Below are positions 25,508 to 33,334 of a stretch of DNA of 64,000 nt, in pieces (within the stretch, counting starts at the first letter, position 1; every line of letters starts with the position of its first letter). The notes under the pieces were generated by a model. That model ran no database searches, was not told where the DNA came from, and saw only the letters and a program-made list of their open reading frames with translations. Both the position numbers and the translations under genes were made by a program. The stretch is from Eubacterium sp. ER2 (GTDB taxonomy: Bacteria > Bacillota > Clostridia > Lachnospirales > Lachnospiraceae): contig NZ_JPJE01000018.1 in the NCBI RefSeq assembly GCF_000765215.1, forward strand, positions 1-64,000, in the 5' to 3' direction.

Positions 25508-26261
25508 ATACTATAACCCCGGCACTGTCAATGAGATGTGCCTGTTTCAGAATTTTGATCTGACCGTGGAGGACGGGGAGTTCGTCTCTGTGGTGGGCAG
25601 CAACGGCTCCGGGAAGACCTCCATGCTGAACATTATCTGCGGCAGCATCCCGGTGGAGGCGGGGCGGATCTACATCAACGGAACAGATATCACGAAGGAG
25701 AAGGAATTCCGCCGGAACCGCCGGATCGGGCGGGTCTACCAGAACCCGGCCATGGGTACCTGTCCCTCCATGACCATTCTGGAAAATATGTCCCTGGCGG
25801 ACAACAAGGGCAAGGTCTACGGCTTCGGAAGGGGGACCAACAGGGGGCGGATTTCCTATTACAGAGAGCTTCTCGCCCAGCTGGGCCTCGGTCTTGAGGA
25901 TAAGCTGGATATCAAGGTGGGATCCCTCTCGGGAGGGCAGCGCCAGGCCATGGCTCTTCTCATGTCCACCATGACGCCCATTGAATTCCTGATCCTGGAT
26001 GAGCACACGGCGGCTCTGGATCCGAAGACGGCGGAGCTGATCATGGAGCTGACCGACAGGATCGTGAAGGAGAAAAAGCTGACTACCATCATGGTCACCC
26101 ACAATCTGCGGTACGCCATAGAGTACGGGGACCGGCTCCTCATGATGCACCAGGGAGGGATTGTCCTGGACAAAAAGAGGGAGGAGAAGGAGAAGGAGAA
26201 GGTCTCCGTGGATGAGATTTTGAAGCTCTTCAATGAGATCAGTATTGAGTGTGGAAACTGA
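25482..26261 (+). CDS. trpZ: ABC transporter ATP-binding protein, TrpZ-like
   Basis: A 259-residue ABC ATPase. Walker A is GSNGSGKTS near residue 40, the signature LSGGQRQAMAL near 151, Walker B EFLILDEHTAALDPK near 172, and the H-loop MVTHN near 206. The Walker B next to EHTAALD rather than EPTAALD is typical of this transporter class. It completes the T-box-controlled uptake operon and is followed by a terminator. Confidence 0.9.
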   Translation: MLELKGIHKYYNPGTVNEMCLFQNFDLTVEDGEFVSVVGSNGSGKTSMLNIICGSIPVEAGRIYINGTDITKEKEFRRNRRIGRVYQNPAMGTCPSMTILENMSLADNKGKVYGFGRGTNRGRISYYRELLAQLGLGLEDKLDIKVGSLSGGQRQAMALLMSTMTPIEFLILDEHTAALDPKTAELIMELTDRIVKEKKLTTIMVTHNLRYAIEYGDRLLMMHQGGIVLDKKREEKEKEKVSVDEILKLFNEISIECGN

Positions 26262-26290
26262 AAAAGAGTCTCATATAAGTATACAAAAAT

Positions 26291-26317
26291 AAGAGCCCGG
26301 CGGGGCTCTTTTTTTGT
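26291..26317 (+). terminator. Intrinsic terminator after trpZ-like gene
   Basis: AAGAGCCC and GGGCTCTT pair around a four-base loop and are followed by a run of T's. Confidence 0.88.
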
Positions 26318-26340
26318 GAAATATTTTCGGGCGGTTCTGA

Positions 26341-26432
26341 TTGACGCGGGTAGAGGGGGGATGGTAATATAGATAATGCATTTTTCACAGGATATAGTGA
26401 GTGAGATAAAAATAAAACACTAAATATAGACA
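26341..26432 (+). promoter_or_regulatory. nrdDG promoter with two NrdR-like boxes
   Basis: TTGACG (26341-26346), an 18-bp spacer and TAATAT (26365-26370) form the promoter. Two 16-bp elements follow at 26385-26400 and 26417-26432. Each matches 12 of 16 positions of the NrdR consensus ACACWATATATWGTGT. Their 32-bp centre-to-centre distance is close to three helical turns, the usual arrangement for NrdR pairs. Their place downstream of -10 suits repression when dATP/ATP levels signal sufficiency. Confidence 0.6.
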
Positions 26433-26450
26433 TACGAGGAGAGGCATATT

Positions 26451-28583
26451 ATGAGAAGAGACAACGTGAAGGTAGTGAAAAAGGACGGCACAAAGGAGAC
26501 ATTCAATGTGCAGAAGGTGGTTGTGGCTGTCAACAAGTCCGCGTACCGGGCGCTGATCAGGTTTACAGACGAGGAGCTGAAGTTCATCTGCCGCTTTGTG
26601 GAGGAGAAGGTGGACGACCTGGACATCACGGAGGTTCCCATCGCCCAGATGCACAACGTGGTGGAGGGAGCTCTTGAGAAGGTGAACCCTGTGGTCGCGA
26701 AGAGCTACCGGGATTACCGGAACTACAAGCAGGATTTTGTCCAGATGCTGGATGACGTTTACAAGAAGAGCCAGTCCATCATGTACATCGGGGACAAGGA
26801 GAACAGCAACACGGACAGTGCCCTTGTGTCTACCAAGAGGAGCCTCATCTTCAATGAGCTGAACAAGGAGCTGTACAAGAAGTTCTTCCTCACTGTGGAG
26901 GAGATCCAGGCCATCCGGGACGGCTACATCTACATCCACGACATGTCCGCCAGGAGGGACACGATGAACTGCTGTCTTTTTGACGTGAAGTCTGTGCTCA
27001 CTGGGGGCTTTGAGATGGGAAACCTGTGGTACAATGAGCCCAAGACGCTGGACACCGCCTTTGACGTCATCGGGGACATTGTCCTTAGCGCGGCCAGCCA
27101 GCAGTACGGCGGCTTCACCGTCCCCAGCGTGGACGACATACTGGAGCCCTTTGCGGAGAAATCCCACAAAAGGCTGATCCAGAAGTATCGGGATTTAGGT
27201 CTGGACGAGGAGACGGTTCAGAAGGTGGCCTGGGCGGATCTGGAGAAGGAGATGGAGCAGGGCTTCCAGGGCTGGGAGTACAAGTTCAACTCCGTCTCCT
27301 CCAGCCGGGGGGACTACCCCTTTATCACGGTGACAGCCGGCACGGTCCCCAGCAGGTACGGCAAGCTTGTGACTATGAAAATGCTGGAGGTGCGCAAAAA
27401 AGGACAGGGGAAGGAAGGGCACAAAAAGCCGGTCCTCTTTCCCAAGATCGTCTTCCTCTACGACGAGAAGCTCCACGGACCGGGCGGCGTGATGGAGGAC
27501 GTGTTCGAGGCGGGCATCGACTGCTCCTCCAGGACCATGTACCCGGACTGGCTCAGCCTGACAGGGGACGGCTACGTGGCCAGCATGTACAAAAAATATG
27601 GAAAGGTCGTAAGCCCCATGGGCTGCCGGGCCTTCCTGTCCCCCTGGTATGAGCGGGGAGGCATGGAGCCGGCAGATGAAAACGACCAGCCGGTATTTGT
27701 GGGAAGATTTAACATCGGAGCCATCAGCCTCCATCTCCCCATGATCTACGCGAAGGCAAAGCAGGAGAGCAGAGATTTCCATGAGGTGCTGGACTACTAT
27801 CTGAACCTGATCCGTCAGCTCCACCTGCGCACCTACGACTACTTGGGAGAGATGAAGGCCTCCACCAACCCCCTGGCGTACTGCGAGGGCGGCTTCTACG
27901 GCGGCCATCTGGGACTTTATGACAAGATCAAGCCCCTTCTTAAGTCCGCTACTGCCTCCTTTGGCATCACGGCCCTGAACGAGCTGCAGCAGCTCCACAA
28001 CAAGAAATCTCTTGTGGAGGATGGTCAGTTCGCCCTGGAGACCCTCCAGTACATCAACGACAGAGTGAACGAGTTCAAGAAGGAGGACGGGCGGCTTTAC
28101 GCTATTTACGGGACGCCGGCGGAGAATTTATGCGGCGTTCAGGTGCAGCAGTTCCGGAAAAAATATGGTATCATAGAGAATGTATCAGACCGGGAGTACG
28201 TCAGCAACAGCTTCCACTGCCATGTGACGGAGGACATCACCCCCATACAGAAGCAGGATCTGGAGGGGCGCTTCTGGGATCTGAGCAACGGCGGCAAGAT
28301 CCAGTATGTCAAATATCCGGTCAACTACAATAAAGAAGCCATCCGTTCCCTGGTGCGCCGGGCCATGGCCAAGGGCTACTACGAGGGCGTCAACCTGTCC
28401 CTGGCCTACTGTGATGACTGCGGACACGAGGAGCTGTCCATGGATGTGTGCCCTGTGTGCGGCAGCAAAAATCTGACAAAGATTGACCGCATGAACGGGT
28501 ATCTGTCCTACTCCAGGGTCAAGGGGGACACCCGCCTCAACGAGGCCAAGATGGCGGAGATCGCGGAAAGGAAGAGCATGTAA
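26451..28583 (+). CDS. nrdD: Anaerobic ribonucleoside-triphosphate reductase (class III)
   Basis: A 710-residue glycyl-radical enzyme converting ribonucleoside triphosphates to deoxy forms under anoxia. An ATP-cone regulatory domain covers about residues 1-95 (VVKKDGTKETFNVQKVV). The catalytic barrel follows. A C-terminal zinc site has two CxxC pairs, CDDC and CPVC, near residue 655. The radical glycine is in RMNGYLS near 682. The ending AKMAEIAERKS matches the family. The activating enzyme gene follows 3 bp later, and a dUTPase after it, forming a dNTP-supply operon. Confidence 0.95.
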   Translation: MRRDNVKVVKKDGTKETFNVQKVVVAVNKSAYRALIRFTDEELKFICRFVEEKVDDLDITEVPIAQMHNVVEGALEKVNPVVAKSYRDYRNYKQDFVQMLDDVYKKSQSIMYIGDKENSNTDSALVSTKRSLIFNELNKELYKKFFLTVEEIQAIRDGYIYIHDMSARRDTMNCCLFDVKSVLTGGFEMGNLWYNEPKTLDTAFDVIGDIVLSAASQQYGGFTVPSVDDILEPFAEKSHKRLIQKYRDLGLDEETVQKVAWADLEKEMEQGFQGWEYKFNSVSSSRGDYPFITVTAGTVPSRYGKLVTMKMLEVRKKGQGKEGHKKPVLFPKIVFLYDEKLHGPGGVMEDVFEAGIDCSSRTMYPDWLSLTGDGYVASMYKKYGKVVSPMGCRAFLSPWYERGGMEPADENDQPVFVGRFNIGAISLHLPMIYAKAKQESRDFHEVLDYYLNLIRQLHLRTYDYLGEMKASTNPLAYCEGGFYGGHLGLYDKIKPLLKSATASFGITALNELQQLHNKKSLVEDGQFALETLQYINDRVNEFKKEDGRLYAIYGTPAENLCGVQVQQFRKKYGIIENVSDREYVSNSFHCHVTEDITPIQKQDLEGRFWDLSNGGKIQYVKYPVNYNKEAIRSLVRRAMAKGYYEGVNLSLAYCDDCGHEELSMDVCPVCGSKNLTKIDRMNGYLSYSRVKGDTRLNEAKMAEIAERKSM

Positions 28584-28586
28584 GAC

Positions 28587-29075
28587 ATGAGATACCACAA
28601 CATAACAAAGGATGATATGCTCAACGGAGACGGCCTGCGGGTGGTCCTGTGGGTGGCAGGATGCGCCCACGCCTGCCCCGGGTGCCACAACCCGGTGACT
28701 TGGGACCCGGAAGGGGGACTGCCCTTTGACGAGGCGGCCCGGCAGGAGATCTATGAGGAGCTTGAGAAGGACTATGTGAGCGGCATCACCTTCTCCGGCG
28801 GCGATCCTCTCCACCCTGCCAACATGCAGGGGGTGACGGAGCTGGCCCGACAGATCAGGAGTGATTTCCCGGACAAGACCATCTGGCTCTACACAGGCAG
28901 CACCTGGGACGAGGTGCGGGATCTGGAGGTGATCCGGTATGTGGACGTGCTGGTGGACGGGCCCTTCCGTGAGGATGAGAAGGACAGCACGCTGCACTGG
29001 AAGGGAAGCACCAACCAGCAGGTGATCGATGTGCAGAAGACATTAAAGACAGGAGAGGTTGTATTACATGGCTAA
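28587..29075 (+). CDS. nrdG: Anaerobic ribonucleotide reductase activating protein
   Basis: A 162-residue radical-SAM activase. It binds a [4Fe-4S] cluster through CAHACPGC (CxxxCxxC) near residue 26 and cleaves S-adenosylmethionine to generate the glycyl radical on NrdD. NGDGLRVVLWVAGC and the SAM-binding TFSGGDPL segment are intact. It begins immediately after nrdD, and its last 8 bp overlap the dUTPase start. Confidence 0.95.
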   Translation: MRYHNITKDDMLNGDGLRVVLWVAGCAHACPGCHNPVTWDPEGGLPFDEAARQEIYEELEKDYVSGITFSGGDPLHPANMQGVTELARQIRSDFPDKTIWLYTGSTWDEVRDLEVIRYVDVLVDGPFREDEKDSTLHWKGSTNQQVIDVQKTLKTGEVVLHG

Positions 29076-29580
29076 GAGGATTGCGAAATTTGAGAAGGTA
29101 AGCATTACACAGTTTGAGGAGGGGTGGACAGACACCTTCGGCGAGACTTCAAAGGAGAAGCTCCGGGAAATCTACGAGAGTATCCGTCTGCCGAGAAGGG
29201 CCACAAAGGGCTCTGCCGGTTATGATTTCTTCGCCCCCGCGGACGTTACCCTCGGGCCGGGGGAGACGGTGAAGATCCCCACCGGCGTCCGGGCAAAGAT
29301 GGAGGAGGAGTGGGTGCTCAAATGCTATCCCAGGAGCGGGCTTGGCTTCAAGTACCGCCTTCAGCTCAATAATACGGTGGGCATCATTGACAGCGATTAC
29401 TACTACTCTGACAATGAGGGGCACATTTTTGCCAAGCTCACCAACGACACCAACGAGGGGAAGACAGTGGAGATCCCTGCGGGCACAGGTTTTATGCAGG
29501 GGATCTTTGTGGAGTACGGTATCACAGTGGACGACGAGGCGGAGGGCATCCGCAACGGAGGCTTTGGAAGTACCAATTAA
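29068..29580 (+). CDS. dut: dUTP diphosphatase
   Basis: A 170-residue trimeric-type dUTPase hydrolysing dUTP to dUMP and pyrophosphate. The five motifs are recognisable: KGSAGYDFFAP (1), PRSGLGFKYRL (2), NTVGIIDSDYY (3, with the catalytic aspartate), GTGFMQGIF (4) and the C-terminal RNGGFGSTN (5). An N-terminal extension of about 40 residues precedes motif 1. The ATG at 29068 has GGAGAGG at 29052. It overlaps nrdG, which links dUTP clearance to anaerobic dNTP synthesis in the same operon. Confidence 0.93.
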   Translation: MAKRIAKFEKVSITQFEEGWTDTFGETSKEKLREIYESIRLPRRATKGSAGYDFFAPADVTLGPGETVKIPTGVRAKMEEEWVLKCYPRSGLGFKYRLQLNNTVGIIDSDYYYSDNEGHIFAKLTNDTNEGKTVEIPAGTGFMQGIFVEYGITVDDEAEGIRNGGFGSTN

Positions 29581-29588
29581 AGGCCGGC

Positions 29589-29624
29589 GGCCCGGGGCAG
29601 TTCAGTCTGTCCCGGGCCTGTTTG
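29589..29624 (+). terminator. Intrinsic terminator after dut
   Basis: GGCCCGGGGCAG (29589-29600) pairs with CTGTCCCGGGCC (29607-29618) around a six-base loop and is followed by a short T-rich stretch. The next gene converges from the other strand. Confidence 0.8.
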
Positions 29625-29634
29625 GTTTTGCAGG

Positions 29635-30996
29635 TCAGTTTAGTTTGATGTTCAGGTAGCTCCGGCCGGAGAGGGTCTTGTTAAAGCAGATGCTGCAGAT
29701 GACAATGACGCAGCCCGCTGCAAAGCCCACCCAGTTGAAGAGGGCGGTCAGGATGAGGAGCAAAAGCCTCATGAACTTCAGCGCGTAGCCCAGCTCAAAA
29801 TTGGGCTGGGTATAGTTGGCCACAGCCACAAAGGCCATGTACAGCATGACCTCCGAGTTGAACCAGCCGGACTGGACGGAGAATTCGCCCATGACAATGC
29901 CGGCGATGACGCTCAAGGGGGTGCTCAGCATACTGGGGGTGTTCAGGGCCGCCAGCCGCAGCCCGTCAATGGCCAGCTCCAGCATGAGAAGCTGGAACAC
30001 AAGAGGGATGTTTACCGTGTCCCGGATGGCCACAAAGCGGAAAACCTCCGGCAGCCAGTTTAGGTTCTGCATGAAGAGAAGAAAGACCGGCGTCAGGAAG
30101 ACGGTCAGGAAGGTGATGAGCCCTCTGGAAAATTTCAGGTAAATCTGGGTCAGGGTGGGAAAATAATAGTCGTTGGCCTCCTCGATGATATCCAGGATGG
30201 AGGTGGGCAGGATCATGGCGGAGGGGGAGTTGTCCACCAGGATCACCACCTTCCCCTCCAGGAGGCAGGCCGCTGCCGTATCCGGCCGCTCTGTGAATTT
30301 GAATTTGGGAAAGGGATTGAACCATTTTCTCTTGAAGAGCTCCTCCGCCAGGCTCTGCTGGTTCATCCGCAGATCTCCGGTGTGGATGGACTGGAGCCTT
30401 TTTTCCACATTTTTAAGGAGAGACTCATCGGCCCGGTCCGACATGTAGCACAGAGCCACGTCTGTCCTTGAGATGTCCCCAATCTCCATCATCTGCATGA
30501 CCAGATGGGGATCCCTGATCCGGCGGCGGATGAGAGCTGTGTTGAACACAATGGTCTCCACAAAGCCGTCCCTGGAGCCTCGCAGTGACTTGTCCTTCTC
30601 CGGCTCCCCCACGCTTCTGGCGGGGTAGGTTCTGCAGTCGATGACAAGGCAGGCCTCGTAGCCGTCTATGAAAAGGCAGGTGGTGCCGGAGAGGAGGTTC
30701 CGAAGGACCTGGTCAAAGTCGCTGATGGTGTCCACCTCCACGTAGGGGAGGCACTGCCTGGCAAAGCCGGTGGCGCTCCCCGGCATATCCTCCTTCGCAA
30801 CGCTGAGGAAGGAGTCCATGATCTTCAACATGACCTCGTCCTTCATAAATCCGTCGATGAAGAAAAAGGAGGCCTCCCGCTCCCCGATGACCAGATCCCT
30901 TTGCACCAGGTCAAAGCTGTCCTTTACAGGCAGTATCTGGTTCATGTACGCCACATTTTCTTTCACAGACGCAGTCACTATTCTCGTATCCGGCAT
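29635..30996 (-). CDS. spoVAF: Spore membrane protein of the GerA family, SpoVAF-like
   Basis: A 453-residue GerA/SpoVAF-family protein. The soluble N-terminal part (about 1-250) has CRTYPARSVGEPEKDKSLRG, GSRDGFVETIVFNTALIRRR (a SpoVAF hallmark) and NPFPKFKFTERPD. The C-terminal half has about five membrane segments and ends with TPLSVIAGIVMGEFSVQSGW and NYTQPNFELGYALKF. SpoVAF sits in the spore inner membrane and influences germination. No GerB or GerC partner and no spoVA genes are adjacent. Upstream on the minus strand, GCATA and CAGATTA (plus 31067-31071 and 31043-31049, 17 bp apart) weakly resemble a sigma-G promoter. Confidence 0.78.
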   Translation of the reverse strand: MPDTRIVTASVKENVAYMNQILPVKDSFDLVQRDLVIGEREASFFFIDGFMKDEVMLKIMDSFLSVAKEDMPGSATGFARQCLPYVEVDTISDFDQVLRNLLSGTTCLFIDGYEACLVIDCRTYPARSVGEPEKDKSLRGSRDGFVETIVFNTALIRRRIRDPHLVMQMMEIGDISRTDVALCYMSDRADESLLKNVEKRLQSIHTGDLRMNQQSLAEELFKRKWFNPFPKFKFTERPDTAAACLLEGKVVILVDNSPSAMILPTSILDIIEEANDYYFPTLTQIYLKFSRGLITFLTVFLTPVFLLFMQNLNWLPEVFRFVAIRDTVNIPLVFQLLMLELAIDGLRLAALNTPSMLSTPLSVIAGIVMGEFSVQSGWFNSEVMLYMAFVAVANYTQPNFELGYALKFMRLLLLILTALFNWVGFAAGCVIVICSICFNKTLSGRSYLNIKLN

Positions 30997-31089
30997 AAAT
31001 CGATCCCTCCATATCCGTACTGATACATTGTGTTGATAAGCTTAATCTGCCCAAAACAGGGTGAAATATGCATGAGCCGTCAAAAGGCT

Positions 31090-31118
31090 TTGCCTTACTG
31101 TATAAAAAATGGTATGAT
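31090..31118 (+). promoter_or_regulatory. Promoter of the degV-like gene
   Basis: TTGCCT (31090-31095), a 17-bp spacer and TATGAT (31113-31118) precede an AGGAGG site at 31141-31146. Confidence 0.55.
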
Positions 31119-31155
31119 TAGTGCAACAGAACCAATGTATAGGAGGTATGGAAGA

Positions 31156-32019
31156 ATGAGGGATTATGTGATCACTGTGAACAGTACAGTGGATCTGCCA
31201 AAGGAATGGCTGGAGGAGAGGAATGTTCCGGTCGTTCCTCTGAGATATACAATGGACGGACAGACCTATGAGGATATGAGCGGCCTGACCGCCAAAGAAT
31301 TTTTTGCCAAGCTGAGAGAGGGGAAAATGTCTGTCACCTCCCAGGTTAACCCGGAGGAGGCGAAGGCGGCTCTGGAGCCCTTTTTAAAGGAAGGAAAGGA
31401 CGTGCTGCACCTGGCCTTCTCATCCGGACTCTCCGGCACCTGCAACAGCATGAAGATCGCGGGTGAGGAACTCCGGGAGGAGTACCCGGAGGCAAAGGTT
31501 ATTGTCATTGACACTCTGTGCGCGTGCCTGGGCGAGGGACTTCTCCTCTACAAGGCACTTCAGCAGAAGGCGGCGGGAAAGACCATTGAGGAGACGGCGG
31601 CCTGGGTGGAGGAGAACAAGCTGCATATCTGCCATGATGTGACGGTGGACGACCTGAACCATCTCCACAGAGGCGGGCGTATCTCAAAGGCTACAGCCGT
31701 GGTGGGCACTATGGTGAAGATCAAGCCTATCATCCACATGGACAACGAGGGTAAGCTGCAGGTCATCGGAAAAGAGCGGGGAAGGAAGAAATCCCTGAAC
31801 AAGATCGTGGACATGGCGGTGGAGCAGTCCAAAGGCTGGGACAATGATATCATCATGATCACACACGGGGACTGCATAGAGGACGCCGAGTATGTGGCCA
31901 GCCTTGTGCGGGAGAAGATGGGCATCGACAATATACTGATCAACAACATCGGCACAGTCATCGGAAGCCATACCGGCCCCGGTGTTGTGGCTGTGTTCTG
32001 CATGGGAAATAAGCGCTAG
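31156..32019 (+). CDS. DegV family fatty-acid-binding protein
   Basis: A 287-residue DegV/FakB-type protein. The N-terminal STVDLP motif near residue 8, TSQVNPEEA near 57, FSSGLSGTCNS near 85, VIDTLCACLGEG near 115 and the HRGGRISK segment near 175 all fit the family. FakB proteins hold an acyl chain for phosphorylation by the FakA kinase. No kinase gene is nearby. The start at 31156 has AGGAGG at 31141-31146; an ATG eight bases earlier is out of frame and closes after three codons. The B3/B4 gene follows at 30 bp. Confidence 0.88.
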   Translation: MRDYVITVNSTVDLPKEWLEERNVPVVPLRYTMDGQTYEDMSGLTAKEFFAKLREGKMSVTSQVNPEEAKAALEPFLKEGKDVLHLAFSSGLSGTCNSMKIAGEELREEYPEAKVIVIDTLCACLGEGLLLYKALQQKAAGKTIEETAAWVEENKLHICHDVTVDDLNHLHRGGRISKATAVVGTMVKIKPIIHMDNEGKLQVIGKERGRKKSLNKIVDMAVEQSKGWDNDIIMITHGDCIEDAEYVASLVREKMGIDNILINNIGTVIGSHTGPGVVAVFCMGNKR

Positions 32020-32049
32020 GTACAAGACAGGAAAAGGAGACGAAAGGGC

Positions 32050-32718
32050 ATGGGAAAGCATCTGGTGATTGATGGGGAGATGAAGGACAAGTGGCCGGAC
32101 ACGAGAGTGGGCTGCCTGCAGTACAAGGTGAAGGTGGAAGCGAAAAACGAGGAGCTGTGGGCCTATCTCAAAAAAGATATTTTTAAGAAGGCAAAGGACG
32201 ACATCTTTGACTATGGGGTGACGGAGATCCCGAACATCAGGGAGTCCCGGGCAGCCTACCGGGCCTTCGGAAAGGATCCCAGCCGCTACCGGGTGTCCTC
32301 CGAGGCTCTGATCCGCAGGATCGGACAGGGGAAGGGGCTCTACCAGGTCAACACAGTGGTGGATGTGAACAACCTGATCTCCATACAGTCCGGATTTTCC
32401 GTGGGCTCCTATGACACAGCTCACATCGGGGAGGAGCTCACCTTCCGCATCGGGCGGGAGGGAGAGACCTACAAGGGCATCGGAAAGGATCAGGTCAATA
32501 TCGAACACCTGCCGGTGCTGGTGGATGAGGCGGGAGCCATCGGAAGCTCCACAAGCGACTCCGAGCGGGCCATGATCACGGAGGAGGCGCAGGAGGTGCT
32601 GACCCTGATCTACTCTTTCTCACCTGGCGGCGATCTGGAGAAGGCGCTGGAGTACGGGAAGGAATATCTGGAGAAATACGCGGGCGCATCGGACGTTGAG
32701 AGCTGGATTGTCGAATAG
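32050..32718 (+). CDS. B3/B4 tRNA-binding domain protein
   Basis: A 222-residue stand-alone B3/B4 domain, the module otherwise found in phenylalanyl-tRNA synthetase beta chains. Family segments include SRAAYRAFGKDPSRYR near residue 75, SSEALIRRI, NTVVDVNNLISIQSGFSVG near 108 and a DSERAMITEEA region near 178. Stand-alone members are thought to edit or bind tRNA or amino acids, but the function is unproven. It is probably co-transcribed with the DegV gene and is followed by a terminator. Confidence 0.82.
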   Translation: MGKHLVIDGEMKDKWPDTRVGCLQYKVKVEAKNEELWAYLKKDIFKKAKDDIFDYGVTEIPNIRESRAAYRAFGKDPSRYRVSSEALIRRIGQGKGLYQVNTVVDVNNLISIQSGFSVGSYDTAHIGEELTFRIGREGETYKGIGKDQVNIEHLPVLVDEAGAIGSSTSDSERAMITEEAQEVLTLIYSFSPGGDLEKALEYGKEYLEKYAGASDVESWIVE

Positions 32719-32744
32719 CAAAATAGAACGGAAGCCAAAGGAAC

Positions 32745-32778
32745 AGCCCTGCCATCTGAACTCATTGATGGCAGGGCT
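32745..32778 (+). terminator. Intrinsic terminator after the B3/B4 gene
   Basis: A 12-bp stem (AGCCCTGCCATC with its complement at 32767-32778) has a ten-base loop and is followed by a T-rich run. The next gene is on the opposite strand. Confidence 0.82.
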
Positions 32779-32829
32779 GCTCCTTTTATTTTGGCATCTT
32801 TATCATAGCGCTTTTTATTCCAATATTTC

Positions 32830-33303
32830 TTATTCCGGTATCCTGCACACATCCACCCACTCTGCAAAGCGGGAGTACGTCTCCAGCTCCGGAATGGTCA
32901 GCTCAATAGCGCTGTTGGCGCTGCCGCAGGCGGGAAAGACGGTGGGAAAGCGCCGAAGCGACTGATCCAGATAGACCTTTACTCCCTCCCGGATCCCGAA
33001 GGGGCACACACCGCCCACAGGATGTCCCACCAGCTCTGGCAGCTCGTCCACCTTCAGCATGGAAGCCTTCTTGTGAAAGGTGCCCTTGAATTTTTTGTTG
33101 TCTATCTTGGCGTCTCCGGCCGCCACCACAAGGATGGGGCCTTCATCCAGCATAAAGGAGAGAGTTTTCGCAATCCGTCTCTCCTCAGTGCCAACCGCTT
33201 TGGCGGCTTCGGCCACAGTGGCGCTGGATACGGGAAACTCCAGAATTCGTTCCTCCATGCCAGGCCACTGGCGGAAGTAGGATCTTACCTTCTCGATCGA
33301 CAT
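32830..33303 (-). CDS. YbaK/EbsC-type aminoacyl-tRNA deacylase
   Basis: A 157-residue YbaK/ProX-fold protein, which hydrolyses mischarged aminoacyl-tRNA such as Cys-tRNA(Pro) or Ala-tRNA(Pro). The lysine-containing segments IAKTLSFML and NKKFKGTFHKKAS and the GVCPFGI loop are typical. The ligand-binding GDAKIDN region is present. Its gene lies 31 bp downstream of the sodium symporter gene on the same strand, without an obvious promoter in between. Confidence 0.85.
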   Translation of the reverse strand: MSIEKVRSYFRQWPGMEERILEFPVSSATVAEAAKAVGTEERRIAKTLSFMLDEGPILVVAAGDAKIDNKKFKGTFHKKASMLKVDELPELVGHPVGGVCPFGIREGVKVYLDQSLRRFPTVFPACGSANSAIELTIPELETYSRFAEWVDVCRIPE

Positions 33304-33334
33304 GTCTTATACATCACCTTTCTCATATTAGATA

